Shown: piece by piece, positions 1-7,831 of the stretch
Numbering within the stretch: the first letter of the stretch is position 1
Layout: every line of letters begins with the position of its first letter
NCBI RefSeq assembly: GCF_019800005.1
Contig: NZ_JABGCL010000028.1
Coordinates: 1 to 60,087 of the forward strand
Length of the DNA: 60,087 nt
Source of the DNA: Geminicoccus harenae
Lineage (GTDB): Bacteria > Pseudomonadota > Alphaproteobacteria > Geminicoccales > Geminicoccaceae
Direction: 5' to 3'
The notes under the pieces: model-generated
The model's database searches: none
Told to the model about the DNA's origin: nothing
Seen by the model: only the letters and a program-made list of their open reading frames with translations
Made by a program: the position numbers and the translations under genes

Positions 1-81
1 GACCTGGGCCAAAGAGCCCGATCGGTTCAGGCTCGACCCGTCACACCACATCCCGGGACCGTACACCTAGGCACTGGCGGC

Positions 82-109
82 CTCCCCTCGGCCTTGGGGA
101 CGAGGGGAG
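82..109 (-). terminator. Candidate hairpin after the Nramp-like gene
   Basis: A 9-base inverted repeat (82-90 CTCCCCTCG with 101-109 CGAGGGGAG, 10-base loop) lies 18 bases beyond the stop codon of the reverse-strand Nramp-like gene. No clear T-run follows, so it may be a weak or Rho-assisted terminator. The rest of bases 1-127 shows nothing else I can support. Confidence 0.35.
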
Positions 110-127
110 ACCGGCCGGGCGTCGGTG

Positions 128-1579
128 CTACTTGAACGCGCCGAACACGTTGAGTGCGCTGTAGATGCCCAGCAGGATGATCGCGATGCTGCTGATCACC
201 AGGGCGGCGTTGAACAGGCCGCTGCCATAGATGCGGGGGTCGGTCTCGGTCTTGCGCAGGTACCAGACCGCGACCACCGTCCCGAGCAGGAACACGCCGG
301 TCATCACGCCGCCGATCTGGACCATCAGCACCGGCGACTGGATGGTCAGGTAGGCGAGGCCCCAGATGATCGGCAGGGCCACGGTGAAGCCGCGGATCCA
401 GGCGGTGCGCACCTTGGTGTCCTGCCAGTCGAGCACGCCCACCACCGACAGGAAGTTGACGTACATCCGCGACCAGCTCGGGATCGCCGCCCAGAGCGTC
501 GAACCCAGCACGGCGAACGAGCCCACCAGGAACAGGATCGCCGCCCATTCGCCCAGCGTGTCGGTGTACATCCGCGACAGGGTGGTGATCATCTCGTTGC
601 CGACCGGCACCAGGCCCTGCGGCTGCAGCACCGCCGCACCCATGATGAAGAAGGCCAGCGTGCCGAAGGTGTAGATCGCCCAGGACACGAACGCGTCCTT
701 GTACATCACCGAGATCCAGCCCTTGGCGCGGCGCTCCCAGGCCTCGCTGCCGTCGTTCGGGCCGACATTGCGGGCATAGCCCTTCTCGATGCACCAGTAG
801 GTGTAGAAGGTCAGCTCGTCCGCACCCACGCCGGTGATGCCGAACATGGCGATGGCGGCACCGATCGTGCCGGCCGGGATGGCGAAGGCCAAGCCGCCCA
901 GCACGTCCTCGACGCTGTAGGCGAACGGCGTGAACGGCAGGCCGAGCGCGATCACGATGGTGACGACGGAGAAGATCACCACCAGGAAGACGGCACCCCG
1001 CTCGATCAGCGAGTAGCGGCTCGAGTAGAGCAGGGCGATGCTGCCGACCACGGTGACCGAGGTCCAGATCGACAGGGAGGTCATGCCGAGCGGATCGCCG
1101 CCGATCGGGAACAGGATGCTGAGCGAGGCCGCGGTGCCGCCCAGCACGCCGCCGATCTGCAGGATCTTGGACAGGGCCATCAGGACCCAGAGCAGGTTGA
1201 TCCAGCCCACCGGGCCGAGCTTCGGCGGCACCTTGTTGTAGCCGGTCAGCGCCGGCTGGCCGGTCGAGATCGTCCAGCGTGCCAGCTCCACCTGGACGGC
1301 GACCTTCACCAGCGTGGAGAAGATCACGAGCCAGAGCAGGGCGAAGCCGGCGGTGGCACCCAGCGTGGTGGTGGCGATCAGCTCGCCGGAACCGACGATG
1401 GAGGCGGACAGGATCAGGCCTGGGCCCAGATGCTTCAGGCTGTGCCGCCAGCCGACCGGCGGCTCCTGGATACCTTCCGGGGTCAGATGGTAGGGATCGG
1501 TGTCGGGGATCAGATGGGCCGGGGCCGCCGCCTTCGGGCGGTCCTTGTTCGGGGAAATGGACAAGAGCGCGCTCCCCAA
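128..1579 (-). CDS. Nramp-fold divalent metal transporter-like protein, non-canonical motifs
   Basis: The 483-residue product has about 11 hydrophobic segments and the overall Nramp (MntH/COG1914) pattern. The first helix carries GPGLILSASIVGSGELIATT, which aligns with the Nramp helix-1 signature, but the metal-binding DPGN is replaced by GSGE. The helix-6 region reads FGITGVGADELTFYTYW and lacks the MPH motif that coordinates transition metals. Members of this outlying group are usually annotated as Nramp transporters, but the lost ligands argue against classical Mn2+/Fe2+ transport. The substrate is unknown; Mg2+ or a proton-coupled organic solute is possible. The gene stands alone and is divergent from the next gene. 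Family membership is fairly secure and substrate is not. Confidence 0.85.
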   Translation of the reverse strand: MGSALLSISPNKDRPKAAAPAHLIPDTDPYHLTPEGIQEPPVGWRHSLKHLGPGLILSASIVGSGELIATTTLGATAGFALLWLVIFSTLVKVAVQVELARWTISTGQPALTGYNKVPPKLGPVGWINLLWVLMALSKILQIGGVLGGTAASLSILFPIGGDPLGMTSLSIWTSVTVVGSIALLYSSRYSLIERGAVFLVVIFSVVTIVIALGLPFTPFAYSVEDVLGGLAFAIPAGTIGAAIAMFGITGVGADELTFYTYWCIEKGYARNVGPNDGSEAWERRAKGWISVMYKDAFVSWAIYTFGTLAFFIMGAAVLQPQGLVPVGNEMITTLSRMYTDTLGEWAAILFLVGSFAVLGSTLWAAIPSWSRMYVNFLSVVGVLDWQDTKVRTAWIRGFTVALPIIWGLAYLTIQSPVLMVQIGGVMTGVFLLGTVVAVWYLRKTETDPRIYGSGLFNAALVISSIAIILLGIYSALNVFGAFK

Positions 1580-1780
1580 TTCGTGGCGTCTTCAGCTCGG
1601 CCGAAGCCGCCTCTTTGTGGGACGGCCAGCGTCGGCTGACGAGGCTTCAACCAGGAAAGCGAACGCTTTGCCATCCCTGATCGTTCGGTGAACCGGACCG
1701 GATCCCGGGGTGAGGCGGCGGCACCAGGGGACCGGGCGGCTCTTGGCGAGGGGGCAGCGCCAGCCTAGAGCGGACCCGCC

Positions 1781-2623
1781 ATGGCCGATCCATCGCCTTT
1801 CCCCCATCCCGAGCGCCACCGGGCCATGCTGGCGCGCTACGGCTTCGGGCTGTTCCCGATCCCGCGCTACCGGGATGCCGCCGTTGGCCCGTGGCGGGTG
1901 GCGCGCTACGGGCGCGGGCCGGTGGAAGGTTATCTGCCGGGCATGGTCCTGGAGCCGGAGCGCCACGTCCTCCACCACGGCCGCACTGCCTGGATGTCGA
2001 CCAGCCTGATGGAGCTGGAGAGCCACGCCTTCCACGTCCATCAGGCGACGGGCGTGGTGGTCGTGGCAGGGCTGGGCATGGCGATGTACGCCCATGCCGC
2101 ATCGCTTCGGCCGGAAGTGCTGCGGGTCGTGGTGGTGGAGCGGGCAGCGGAGGTGATCGCCGTGGCCGGCGCCGCTGCCGGCATGGACTACTGGCCCAGG
2201 CGGGACAAGGTCGTGGTCGTCCAGGCCGATGCGCTGGGCGATGACCTGGCAGAGCGGGTGCTGGAGGCCACGGGCGGGCGCCGGCCGGATTATCTCTATG
2301 CGGACATCTGGGCAGAGCTGGCAGCACCCGCGGCCCCCGGCGATACGGCGTGGATGGTCCGGGCCCTGCAGCCGAAGGCGGCCGGCTGGTGGGGCCAGGA
2401 ACTGTCGTTCGGCCGCTGGTGCCAGGAGCACGGCCAGGCCATGGAGCCGGCAGCACTCACGGCCTATGCGCAGGAGGTGGGCGTGCCGATCCCGGCCAGT
2501 GCCGGCTATGCCGCGTTCTGCCGGGACGTGGCCGCCGCCCGGCTGCCGCGACGCCCCACAGCCGGGCAGCCGGGCGGCTGGCGCCGGCTGTGGGGGAGGC
2601 TGCGCGGCGCCAGGGGCGGCTGA
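1781..2623 (+). CDS. SAM-methyltransferase-like (spermidine synthase-like) protein
   Basis: This is a 280-residue soluble protein. Residues about 85-120 hold a glycine-rich loop (VVVVAGLGMAMYA) followed by a strand ending in an acidic residue (VVVVER). That is the arrangement of motifs I and II in class I SAM-dependent methyltransferases and spermidine synthases. A later YLYADIWAEL segment resembles the motif IV strand. The C-terminal 25 residues are basic and low in complexity. No conserved catalytic motif identifies a substrate. The ATG start lacks a strong ribosome site. It converges on the AhpD-like gene with 6 bases between stop codons. Confidence 0.7.
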   Translation: MADPSPFPHPERHRAMLARYGFGLFPIPRYRDAAVGPWRVARYGRGPVEGYLPGMVLEPERHVLHHGRTAWMSTSLMELESHAFHVHQATGVVVVAGLGMAMYAHAASLRPEVLRVVVVERAAEVIAVAGAAAGMDYWPRRDKVVVVQADALGDDLAERVLEATGGRRPDYLYADIWAELAAPAAPGDTAWMVRALQPKAAGWWGQELSFGRWCQEHGQAMEPAALTAYAQEVGVPIPASAGYAAFCRDVAAARLPRRPTAGQPGGWRRLWGRLRGARGG

Positions 2624-2629
2624 GCCGGC

Positions 2630-3022
2630 TCAGCCGAACTGGGGATCGACCGGGACGCGGTAGGCCGTCACCAGCCGGTTGGTCTCGTTCGCCATGCCGA
2701 CCACCGCCACCATCTCGGCGAACATTTCCGGCGTCATGCCGGCCTTGGCCGCGGCGGCGGAATGGGAGGCGATGCAGTACTCGCAACCATTGGTGACACT
2801 CACCGCGATGTAGATCAGTTCCTTCACGAGCGGCGGCAGGGCGCCCTCGGCCATCACCTCCTTGATGCTTTCCCAGGTGCGGGCCAGCGTCTTCGGGTCG
2901 TTGGCCAGATATTTCCAGAAGTTGTTGACGTCTGGAACGTTCCGGGTCGTCATGATCTCGTCATAAACGAGACGGGCCTGCGGACTGGCGTCCGCATATT
3001 CGATGGGGCCGGGACGCGGCAT
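2630..3022 (-). CDS. Carboxymuconolactone decarboxylase / AhpD-family protein
   Basis: The 130-residue product is typical in length for the CMD/AhpD fold. It carries the family's redox signature near residues 91-98 (CEYCIASH), a CxxC pair followed by a histidine on the next turn. In AhpD this site reduces lipoamide or peroxiredoxin partners. The full CxxC suggests a peroxidase or disulfide-reductase role rather than lactone decarboxylation. A good ribosome site (GAGGAG) precedes the ATG at 3022. The gene is monocistronic, and no peroxiredoxin is adjacent. Confidence 0.88.
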   Translation of the reverse strand: MPRPGPIEYADASPQARLVYDEIMTTRNVPDVNNFWKYLANDPKTLARTWESIKEVMAEGALPPLVKELIYIAVSVTNGCEYCIASHSAAAAKAGMTPEMFAEMVAVVGMANETNRLVTAYRVPVDPQFG

Positions 3023-3136
3023 GGCGAACTCCTCGGTGGCTCGGCCGGGGTAAGGACGCCGGCCCTGGCCGTTCTAGCGGCGCTGCCTGCCGCTTGGGGA
3101 GTGGTGTCCGGCTCGCCGGTCCGGAGGAGATGCTTG

Positions 3137-3841
3137 GTGAAGTTGTCGCAGGCCGGGCTGTTCACCCTGCCGTTTGCCATCGTGATGGGCCTGCTGGTGC
3201 TGGCGAGCGTAGGGCAGGATCTGCTGATCTACCTTTCCCATGGCGGCCAGGTCAGCCGCGACCAGTGGGTGAAGAGCACGAAATGGCTGCTCGAGACCAA
3301 CAGCGAGCTCAGCTTCTACAGCTGGGCATCGGCCGCGATCATCTTCCTGAACGCCGCCCTGCTGTACATGATCGCGCTGGCGAGCCGGCGGCGGGTCTGG
3401 GGGTGGCTGATCCTGTCGGCGATCTTCGTCCTGCTCTCGGCGGACGAGGCCATGTCGTTCCACGAGCGGCTGGTGAGCATGATCCAGGCGCGCTGGGCGC
3501 TGGGTGGGGTATTCCACTTCGCCTGGGTGATCCCGGGCATGATCTTCTGCGCCCTGGTGGGCCTGTCCTACATTCCCTTCCTCCTGGCGCTGCCGCGCCG
3601 CACTGCCCTGCTGATGCTCCTGTCGGGCATCGTCTTCGTGGCGGGTGCCATCGGGATGGAGATGATCGGCGGGAGCTTCGCCGCCGAGACCGGCACCTTC
3701 ACCATGACCTACCAGATGCTGACCAATGCGGAGGAGGCGCTGGAGGGGCTGGGCATGGTGCTGTTCCTCTACACGCTGATGGAGCACGCGGTGGCGCTGG
3801 GCGTGGTTTCGCTCCGGCGGGAGCCGGCTGCGGGAGGCTAG
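3137..3841 (+). CDS. Small integral membrane protein of unknown function
   Basis: The product is about 234 residues with six predicted membrane helices. A charged loop (LSADEAMSFHERLVSM) sits between helices 3 and 4. I do not recognise the family with certainty; similar multi-helix proteins with a conserved DE..xFHE loop are annotated only as hypothetical. I chose the GTG at 3137 because GGAGGA lies 8 bases upstream. The open frame extends further 5-prime, but that part is antisense to the AhpD-like gene and has no membrane-protein character. Confidence 0.7.
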   Translation: MKLSQAGLFTLPFAIVMGLLVLASVGQDLLIYLSHGGQVSRDQWVKSTKWLLETNSELSFYSWASAAIIFLNAALLYMIALASRRRVWGWLILSAIFVLLSADEAMSFHERLVSMIQARWALGGVFHFAWVIPGMIFCALVGLSYIPFLLALPRRTALLMLLSGIVFVAGAIGMEMIGGSFAAETGTFTMTYQMLTNAEEALEGLGMVLFLYTLMEHAVALGVVSLRREPAAGG

Positions 3842-3881
3842 CCGGGGCGGCGCCTCCCGCGGAACGCGCCGGCCGTGGCGG

Positions 3882-4865
3882 TCAGGCGGCGAAGTCGTCC
3901 GGGCGCAGGTCGGTCACACCCTGCAGGTTCAGGACGATCGGTGCCTCGACATGGAAGCCCGGCCGGCCCACCGAGGCCACCGTGGTCAGCGCCACGCTCA
4001 GGTCGATCGTGAGCGTGTCCTCGGCCAGGCTCACCCCGGCGTCGCGCGCGTCGACCATGCCGTCCCGGTTGCTGTCGAGCGCGGCGAAGCCCAGCGTCTC
4101 CAGGCCCATGTCGTCGATGATGGCGAAGTTCAGCGTGCCGATCCGGTCGCTGCCATGGGTGAAGTCGGTGATCGTGGTCACCCCGCCGCCAGCGAACTCC
4201 TGGTTGCCGCCGGAATAGTCCATGGTGAGCGTGTCGGCGCCCTCGCCGAAGGTGATGGTGGCGTCCAGGCTGGCCGAGCCCAGGAGGCTCACCCGGTCGT
4301 CGCCGCTGCCGGTGTCGATCGTGTCGTGGCTGTAGGCGGTGACGACATCGTCGCCGAACTCGCCGGACAGGACGTTGGTGCCGCCGCCGGCGTCCAGATA
4401 GTCGTTGCCGATGCCGCCATGGAGCGTGTCGTCGCCCAAGCCGCCGCGCAGGTCGTCGTTGCCGTCGCCGCCCAGCAGCAGGTCGTCGCCCACGTCGCCG
4501 TTCAGCAGGTCGTCACCATCGTCGCCCTTGAGCACGTCGTTGCCGGCACCGCCGGACAGCCGGTCGTTGCCGACCCGGCCGCGCAGGTCGTCATCGCCCT
4601 CGCCGCCGTCGAGGATGTCGTCGCCGTCGTTGCCGTTCAGCAGGTCGTCGCCGAGGCCGCCTTCCAGCAGGTCGTTGCCGAGCCCGCCATAGACGCGGTC
4701 GTCGCCCTCCTGGCCCAGCAGGTGATCGTCCCCGCCCTCGCCATAGATGGCGTCGTTCCCTTCAGCGCCGGCCAGCCGGTCGTCGCCCAGGCGGCCATAG
4801 ATCGTGTCCTTGGAGGCCGTGCCGGTGAGATCGTCGTTTCCGGAGGTGCCGATGATCGTGGCCAT
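3882..4865 (-). CDS. RTX-type calcium-binding repeat protein
   Basis: The 327-residue protein is built largely of hemolysin-type nonapeptide repeats (GGxGxDxLx), about 15 copies from residue 9 to 170. These fold into calcium-filled parallel beta rolls. It begins MATIIGTSGNDDLTGT with no Sec or Tat signal, as expected for type I secretion through a C-terminal signal. Residues near 265-278 contain an EF-hand-like loop (DSNRDGMVDARD), also calcium-binding. No catalytic domain is visible. It follows the 561-residue gene by 15 bases and is probably cotranscribed with it. No type I exporter genes lie in this window. Confidence 0.9.
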   Translation of the reverse strand: MATIIGTSGNDDLTGTASKDTIYGRLGDDRLAGAEGNDAIYGEGGDDHLLGQEGDDRVYGGLGNDLLEGGLGDDLLNGNDGDDILDGGEGDDDLRGRVGNDRLSGGAGNDVLKGDDGDDLLNGDVGDDLLLGGDGNDDLRGGLGDDTLHGGIGNDYLDAGGGTNVLSGEFGDDVVTAYSHDTIDTGSGDDRVSLLGSASLDATITFGEGADTLTMDYSGGNQEFAGGGVTTITDFTHGSDRIGTLNFAIIDDMGLETLGFAALDSNRDGMVDARDAGVSLAEDTLTIDLSVALTTVASVGRPGFHVEAPIVLNLQGVTDLRPDDFAA

Positions 4866-4880
4866 GATTCGTCTCCAGCG

Positions 4881-6566
4881 TCACACAGGCGGATCCAGGC
4901 AGACCGGGAGCATGTGGTCGTTGAACTCGGTCCAGCTGGTGCCCGAATATAGCTTGCCGGACGCATTATAGTAGCGGCCCGAATTGTTGCTGTTGTCCTG
5001 GCTGAAGGTTGGCACCGCATGGGGGTTGCAGGGCCACACCTGGGGGATCCTGATCACGGGGCGGCGCGTCCCGGTGGCGGTCTGGCCGGGCATCAGGGCG
5101 CGGCCCTGGCTGGTGTCGAGCGTGTTGTCGGACTTGGTGCGCAGCAGGTTGAGGTAGCGGTGCGGGTTCTTCTGCAACTGCATGGCGTAGGCCGAGCCGC
5201 TCTCGGCGGCGAGCTCGATCACGTAGCGATAGCGGCTTTCCAGGCGCAGGCTCGGGCTGATGGTGAGCCGGCCGTAGCGGATGTTGGGCACCGCCTGCTC
5301 GAACTGGGTGAGCGTGGGCGAGGTGCGGCTGGTCAGGTTGGAGGGCGTGATGGAGAGCGTGGTGCCGGGCACCACGTTCTGGCCGAACGCCACGAAGGTG
5401 TCGGCCGGGAAGGCCTTGAACGGGCCGCTGTCGCTGCCGGTGCCGACCCGGAACACGTCGCTGCCGCTGGCATTGGTGGGCGGCCAAACCTGGGTATAGG
5501 GCGAGACGGTGCGGCCGGACGTGCTGGATACGCGCAGGATGCGCACCCCTAGGCGCCGGTTCTGCGTGTAGCCGGCGAGGCTGGTCCAGCGCCAGGCATG
5601 GACGGAGATCACGTCCACGGTCTCGCCGCCGAAGTCCGACGGCGGGGTCAGGACCTGGCGCAGGCGCTTGGTGCCGTAGAACAGGAGGGCGGGGCCGCGG
5701 CTGGCGGTGGCCGGCGGGGTGCCGCTGGGGTTGGTCGGGTGCTCGTCGAACAGGCCGCCGCTGGGATTGCCGCCGGTGTAGCGGCCCCGATAGTACCAGG
5801 GCTGGCCGTACCAGGTGTCGTCCGAATAGCCCAGCATGTAGAACGGGGTCATGCCGCGCGCACCGCCGGCGGTCTGGTTGGTGCTGGGCTGCTGGGTGGC
5901 GGGCAGGTATTCGCGCACCGCGAGCAGGCGGTCCATGGGCGAGCGGGAGGCTTCGAGGCCCGGATGGGCGGCGGACGCCGAGAACGCGTTGTTGTCGAAC
6001 GAGAAGTTATTGGCGGGATCGGGTGCGGTATTGACGAACTCCGCGAGGATCCACTCGCCCTCGGTGACGTTCCAGGGGCCGCCATTGGTGGCCAGCACGT
6101 CGATATAGACGAAGGCGGTGCCGCTATAATACGAGACGCCGTTCAGCGGCTGGACCCGGTTCATCCAGGCCTGGACATGCAGGCCGCCCACCAGCTCCGG
6201 GCTGTCGATCGGGCCGGACACCGGCGAGCCCTGGGGGTTCCAGCCGTCGAAGCCGTTCACGTGCCGGCCGGGATAATAGCCGTCCGTCCCCGGCGCCAGC
6301 ACGCCCGCCGCAATCTGCGCGCCCTTGGGCTGGGTCCAGTCGGTGCAGCGGTAGAACTTGATCAGGTAGCGGCCGAAATTGCCCTTGCAGTGCCCGTCGT
6401 CGGGCTCGGCATGCTGGCGGGCACCCTGGGTCTGCCACAGGAACCGTCGGACCGTGCCGCTCTTGGCCGCCTGGAAGGAGAAGTAATGTCCGGCCGGCCA
6501 GCGGATGTTGGCCTGGGTCGAGGCATAGATCGGGCAGCCGATCAGCCGGTATTCGGGAAGTACCAT
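4881..6566 (-). CDS. Hypothetical 561-residue beta-rich protein, probably extracellular
   Basis: I do not recognise a named domain. The composition (rich in Gly, Ser, Thr, Asn, Tyr and Trp, poor in Lys) and many short beta-prone segments resemble extracellular or surface proteins. The N-terminal stretch around residues 20-50 (PAGHYFSFQAAKSGTVRRFL) looks like a jelly-roll or carbohydrate-binding-type strand pattern. The protein has no signal peptide of its own. The preceding gene, 30 bases upstream in the same direction, is a short Tat-signal protein, and the following gene encodes an RTX protein, so the three look like one secretion-related operon. Confidence 0.75.
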   Translation of the reverse strand: MVLPEYRLIGCPIYASTQANIRWPAGHYFSFQAAKSGTVRRFLWQTQGARQHAEPDDGHCKGNFGRYLIKFYRCTDWTQPKGAQIAAGVLAPGTDGYYPGRHVNGFDGWNPQGSPVSGPIDSPELVGGLHVQAWMNRVQPLNGVSYYSGTAFVYIDVLATNGGPWNVTEGEWILAEFVNTAPDPANNFSFDNNAFSASAAHPGLEASRSPMDRLLAVREYLPATQQPSTNQTAGGARGMTPFYMLGYSDDTWYGQPWYYRGRYTGGNPSGGLFDEHPTNPSGTPPATASRGPALLFYGTKRLRQVLTPPSDFGGETVDVISVHAWRWTSLAGYTQNRRLGVRILRVSSTSGRTVSPYTQVWPPTNASGSDVFRVGTGSDSGPFKAFPADTFVAFGQNVVPGTTLSITPSNLTSRTSPTLTQFEQAVPNIRYGRLTISPSLRLESRYRYVIELAAESGSAYAMQLQKNPHRYLNLLRTKSDNTLDTSQGRALMPGQTATGTRRPVIRIPQVWPCNPHAVPTFSQDNSNNSGRYYNASGKLYSGTSWTEFNDHMLPVCLDPPV

Positions 6567-6596
6567 GGTGGGATGCCCTCGTGCGGCTCGACCGGT

Positions 6597-6839
6597 TCAG
6601 CGCCTGCGACCACGCCCGGTCCGCCAGGGCGGCCGCGCCTTGGTCCAGGTCCGCGGCAACGGCGGCAGGTCGCCGTCATAGGCCCGGATCTCGTACCACG
6701 GGATCAGGTCAGGGTTCGCCTGCGCACCGGCAGCCGGCCCCAGCAGGGCGGCGGCGGCCGCAAGGCCGCCTGCGCGCAGGAGGCCGCGTCGCGTGATGCC
6801 GAGCGCACGTCGCGCCGGCAGGCCGCGCCGGTGGAACAT
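6597..6839 (-). CDS. Short Tat-signal protein
   Basis: The 80-residue product starts at the ATG at 6839. It has a twin-arginine signal (residues about 15-42: ITRRGLLRAGGLAAAAALLG, then AGAQA as a likely cleavage site), leaving only about 38 mature residues. The mature part (NPDLIPWYEIRAYDGDLPPL) ends in a very basic tail. It may be a genuine small periplasmic protein, or the original signal peptide of the signal-less 561-residue protein 30 bases downstream, separated by mutation. An in-frame start further upstream exists but adds no signal-like sequence. Confidence 0.65.
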   Translation of the reverse strand: MFHRRGLPARRALGITRRGLLRAGGLAAAAALLGPAAGAQANPDLIPWYEIRAYDGDLPPLPRTWTKARPPWRTGRGRRR

Positions 6840-7393
6840 GGGCTGATCCTCCAATGCCAATATGCAGGCGCGCCCATGTTCTCGGGCGGGCATGATGAAC
6901 ATTCGGTATGACATCAAATGTCCGGATGAGACTGTTGCAAGCATTGAGCTCGGTCAACTGAATTAAATTCAACAACTTGCTTGCGCATATTAGTCAAACG
7001 AAGCGAATTGCATTGCCGGAGATCAATAAGATTGGCAGAAATGAGGTAGCATTACTGTCGACCGGCTGGCGGCAGTGGTGACGCATCCGGACCTGCCCGA
7101 TGAAGCCAGTTCCGTTCCAGGCCAGGACATCGCCCTGTCCGGATTGATGCTGGTCTTGCCGTCAGCCGGATTCGGTCCTGTCGATCGTGGCGGGCCCGGG
7201 AACGGGTGCCGCACATGTTCTTGGCTCGAACGCGGCCCCGAAGTCACGGCAGGGGTGTGGTCATGACGGGCCGGCATCACCACATGACAAGACAGGTGCG
7301 ATGCTGAGGGAGCCGGCCGCGCCGTGCAGGATTACTGTCCCGCAGGCTAGATCGTCCGTCGAGAACGGACGGCCGCCCGTCCGGAGGAACGCC
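6840..7393. other. Intergenic region, locally AT-rich
   Basis: This 550-base gap separates the divergent Tat-signal and BPSL0067-like genes. Bases about 6895-7060 are much richer in A and T than the surrounding sequence and contain dyads, so they probably hold promoters for one or both directions. Short open frames here have no recognisable product and poor codon use, and I do not call them as genes. Confidence 0.6.
6959..6971. promoter_or_regulatory. Perfect dyad TGAATT-A-AATTCA
   Basis: A perfect 6-1-6 palindrome sits about 120 bases upstream of the Tat-signal/RTX operon. It is nested inside a looser pair of arms (GCAAGC near 6937 and GCTTGC near 6979). The size and symmetry fit a dimeric repressor or activator site. 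No regulator gene is adjacent. Confidence 0.35.
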
Positions 7394-7831
7394 ATGTCCA
7401 GAACCATGACCGTGTTGGCCGCTGGCCTCGCCTGCCTGGCCTCGTCGGCGCTGGCGGCCGGACCCTATGTCGCGGAGCGGCCGCAGGCGCATCTGGGCCG
7501 GGTGGTCGGGCCCGGGCACTGCGTCGACTTCGTGAAGGCGGCATCGGGCGTGCCGCGCACCGCGGAATGGCGGCCGGGTGCGAAGGTCCACGGCAATGCC
7601 GGCCTGCGGCCGGGCGTGGCGATCGCCACCTTCGAGCGGGACGGCACCTATACGAGCCGCACCGGCAACCATGCCGCCATCTATATCGGCCAGGACCATC
7701 GGGGGATCTGGGTCTATGACCAGTGGCGCGGCCAGCCGGTGCACAAGCGGCTGATCCGCCTGGCCGGCGGCCTGGGCAGCAAGAGCGGCAGCAAGAGCAA
7801 CGACGCCAGCCGCTACCGGGTGATCAACTGA
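7394..7831 (+). CDS. BPSL0067-family secreted cysteine hydrolase-like protein
   Basis: The 145-residue product has a Sec signal peptide (residues 1-22, ending LASSALAA). The mature part matches the BPSL0067 family, which has an NlpC/P60- or CHAP-like fold. A cysteine begins the first helix (GHCVDFVK, Cys43), a histidine lies in GNHAAIYIG (His92), and an aspartate follows in VYDQW (Asp108). These would form the Cys-His-Asp site of a peptidoglycan amidase or peptidase. The ATG at 7394 is preceded by GGAGGAAC. The C-terminal tail is a Gly-Ser-Lys linker with no domain. It overlaps the convergent membrane-protein gene by 8 bases. Confidence 0.8.
   Translation: MSRTMTVLAAGLACLASSALAAGPYVAERPQAHLGRVVGPGHCVDFVKAASGVPRTAEWRPGAKVHGNAGLRPGVAIATFERDGTYTSRTGNHAAIYIGQDHRGIWVYDQWRGQPVHKRLIRLAGGLGSKSGSKSNDASRYRVIN

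Noticed and set aside
125..1639. 504-residue forward open frame over the Nramp-like gene
   Set aside because: It is rich in His, Gln, Asp and Arg with no domain, the usual antisense pattern. The reverse-strand frame has clear membrane helices.
3882..4865. CRISPR-like regular repeats
   Set aside because: The regular 27-base periodicity encodes the RTX nonapeptides in one long frame. There are no conserved repeat/unique spacer units anywhere in the window.
3951..4952. Val-rich forward frame over the RTX gene
   Set aside because: Its repeats are only the antisense translation of the calcium-binding repeats.
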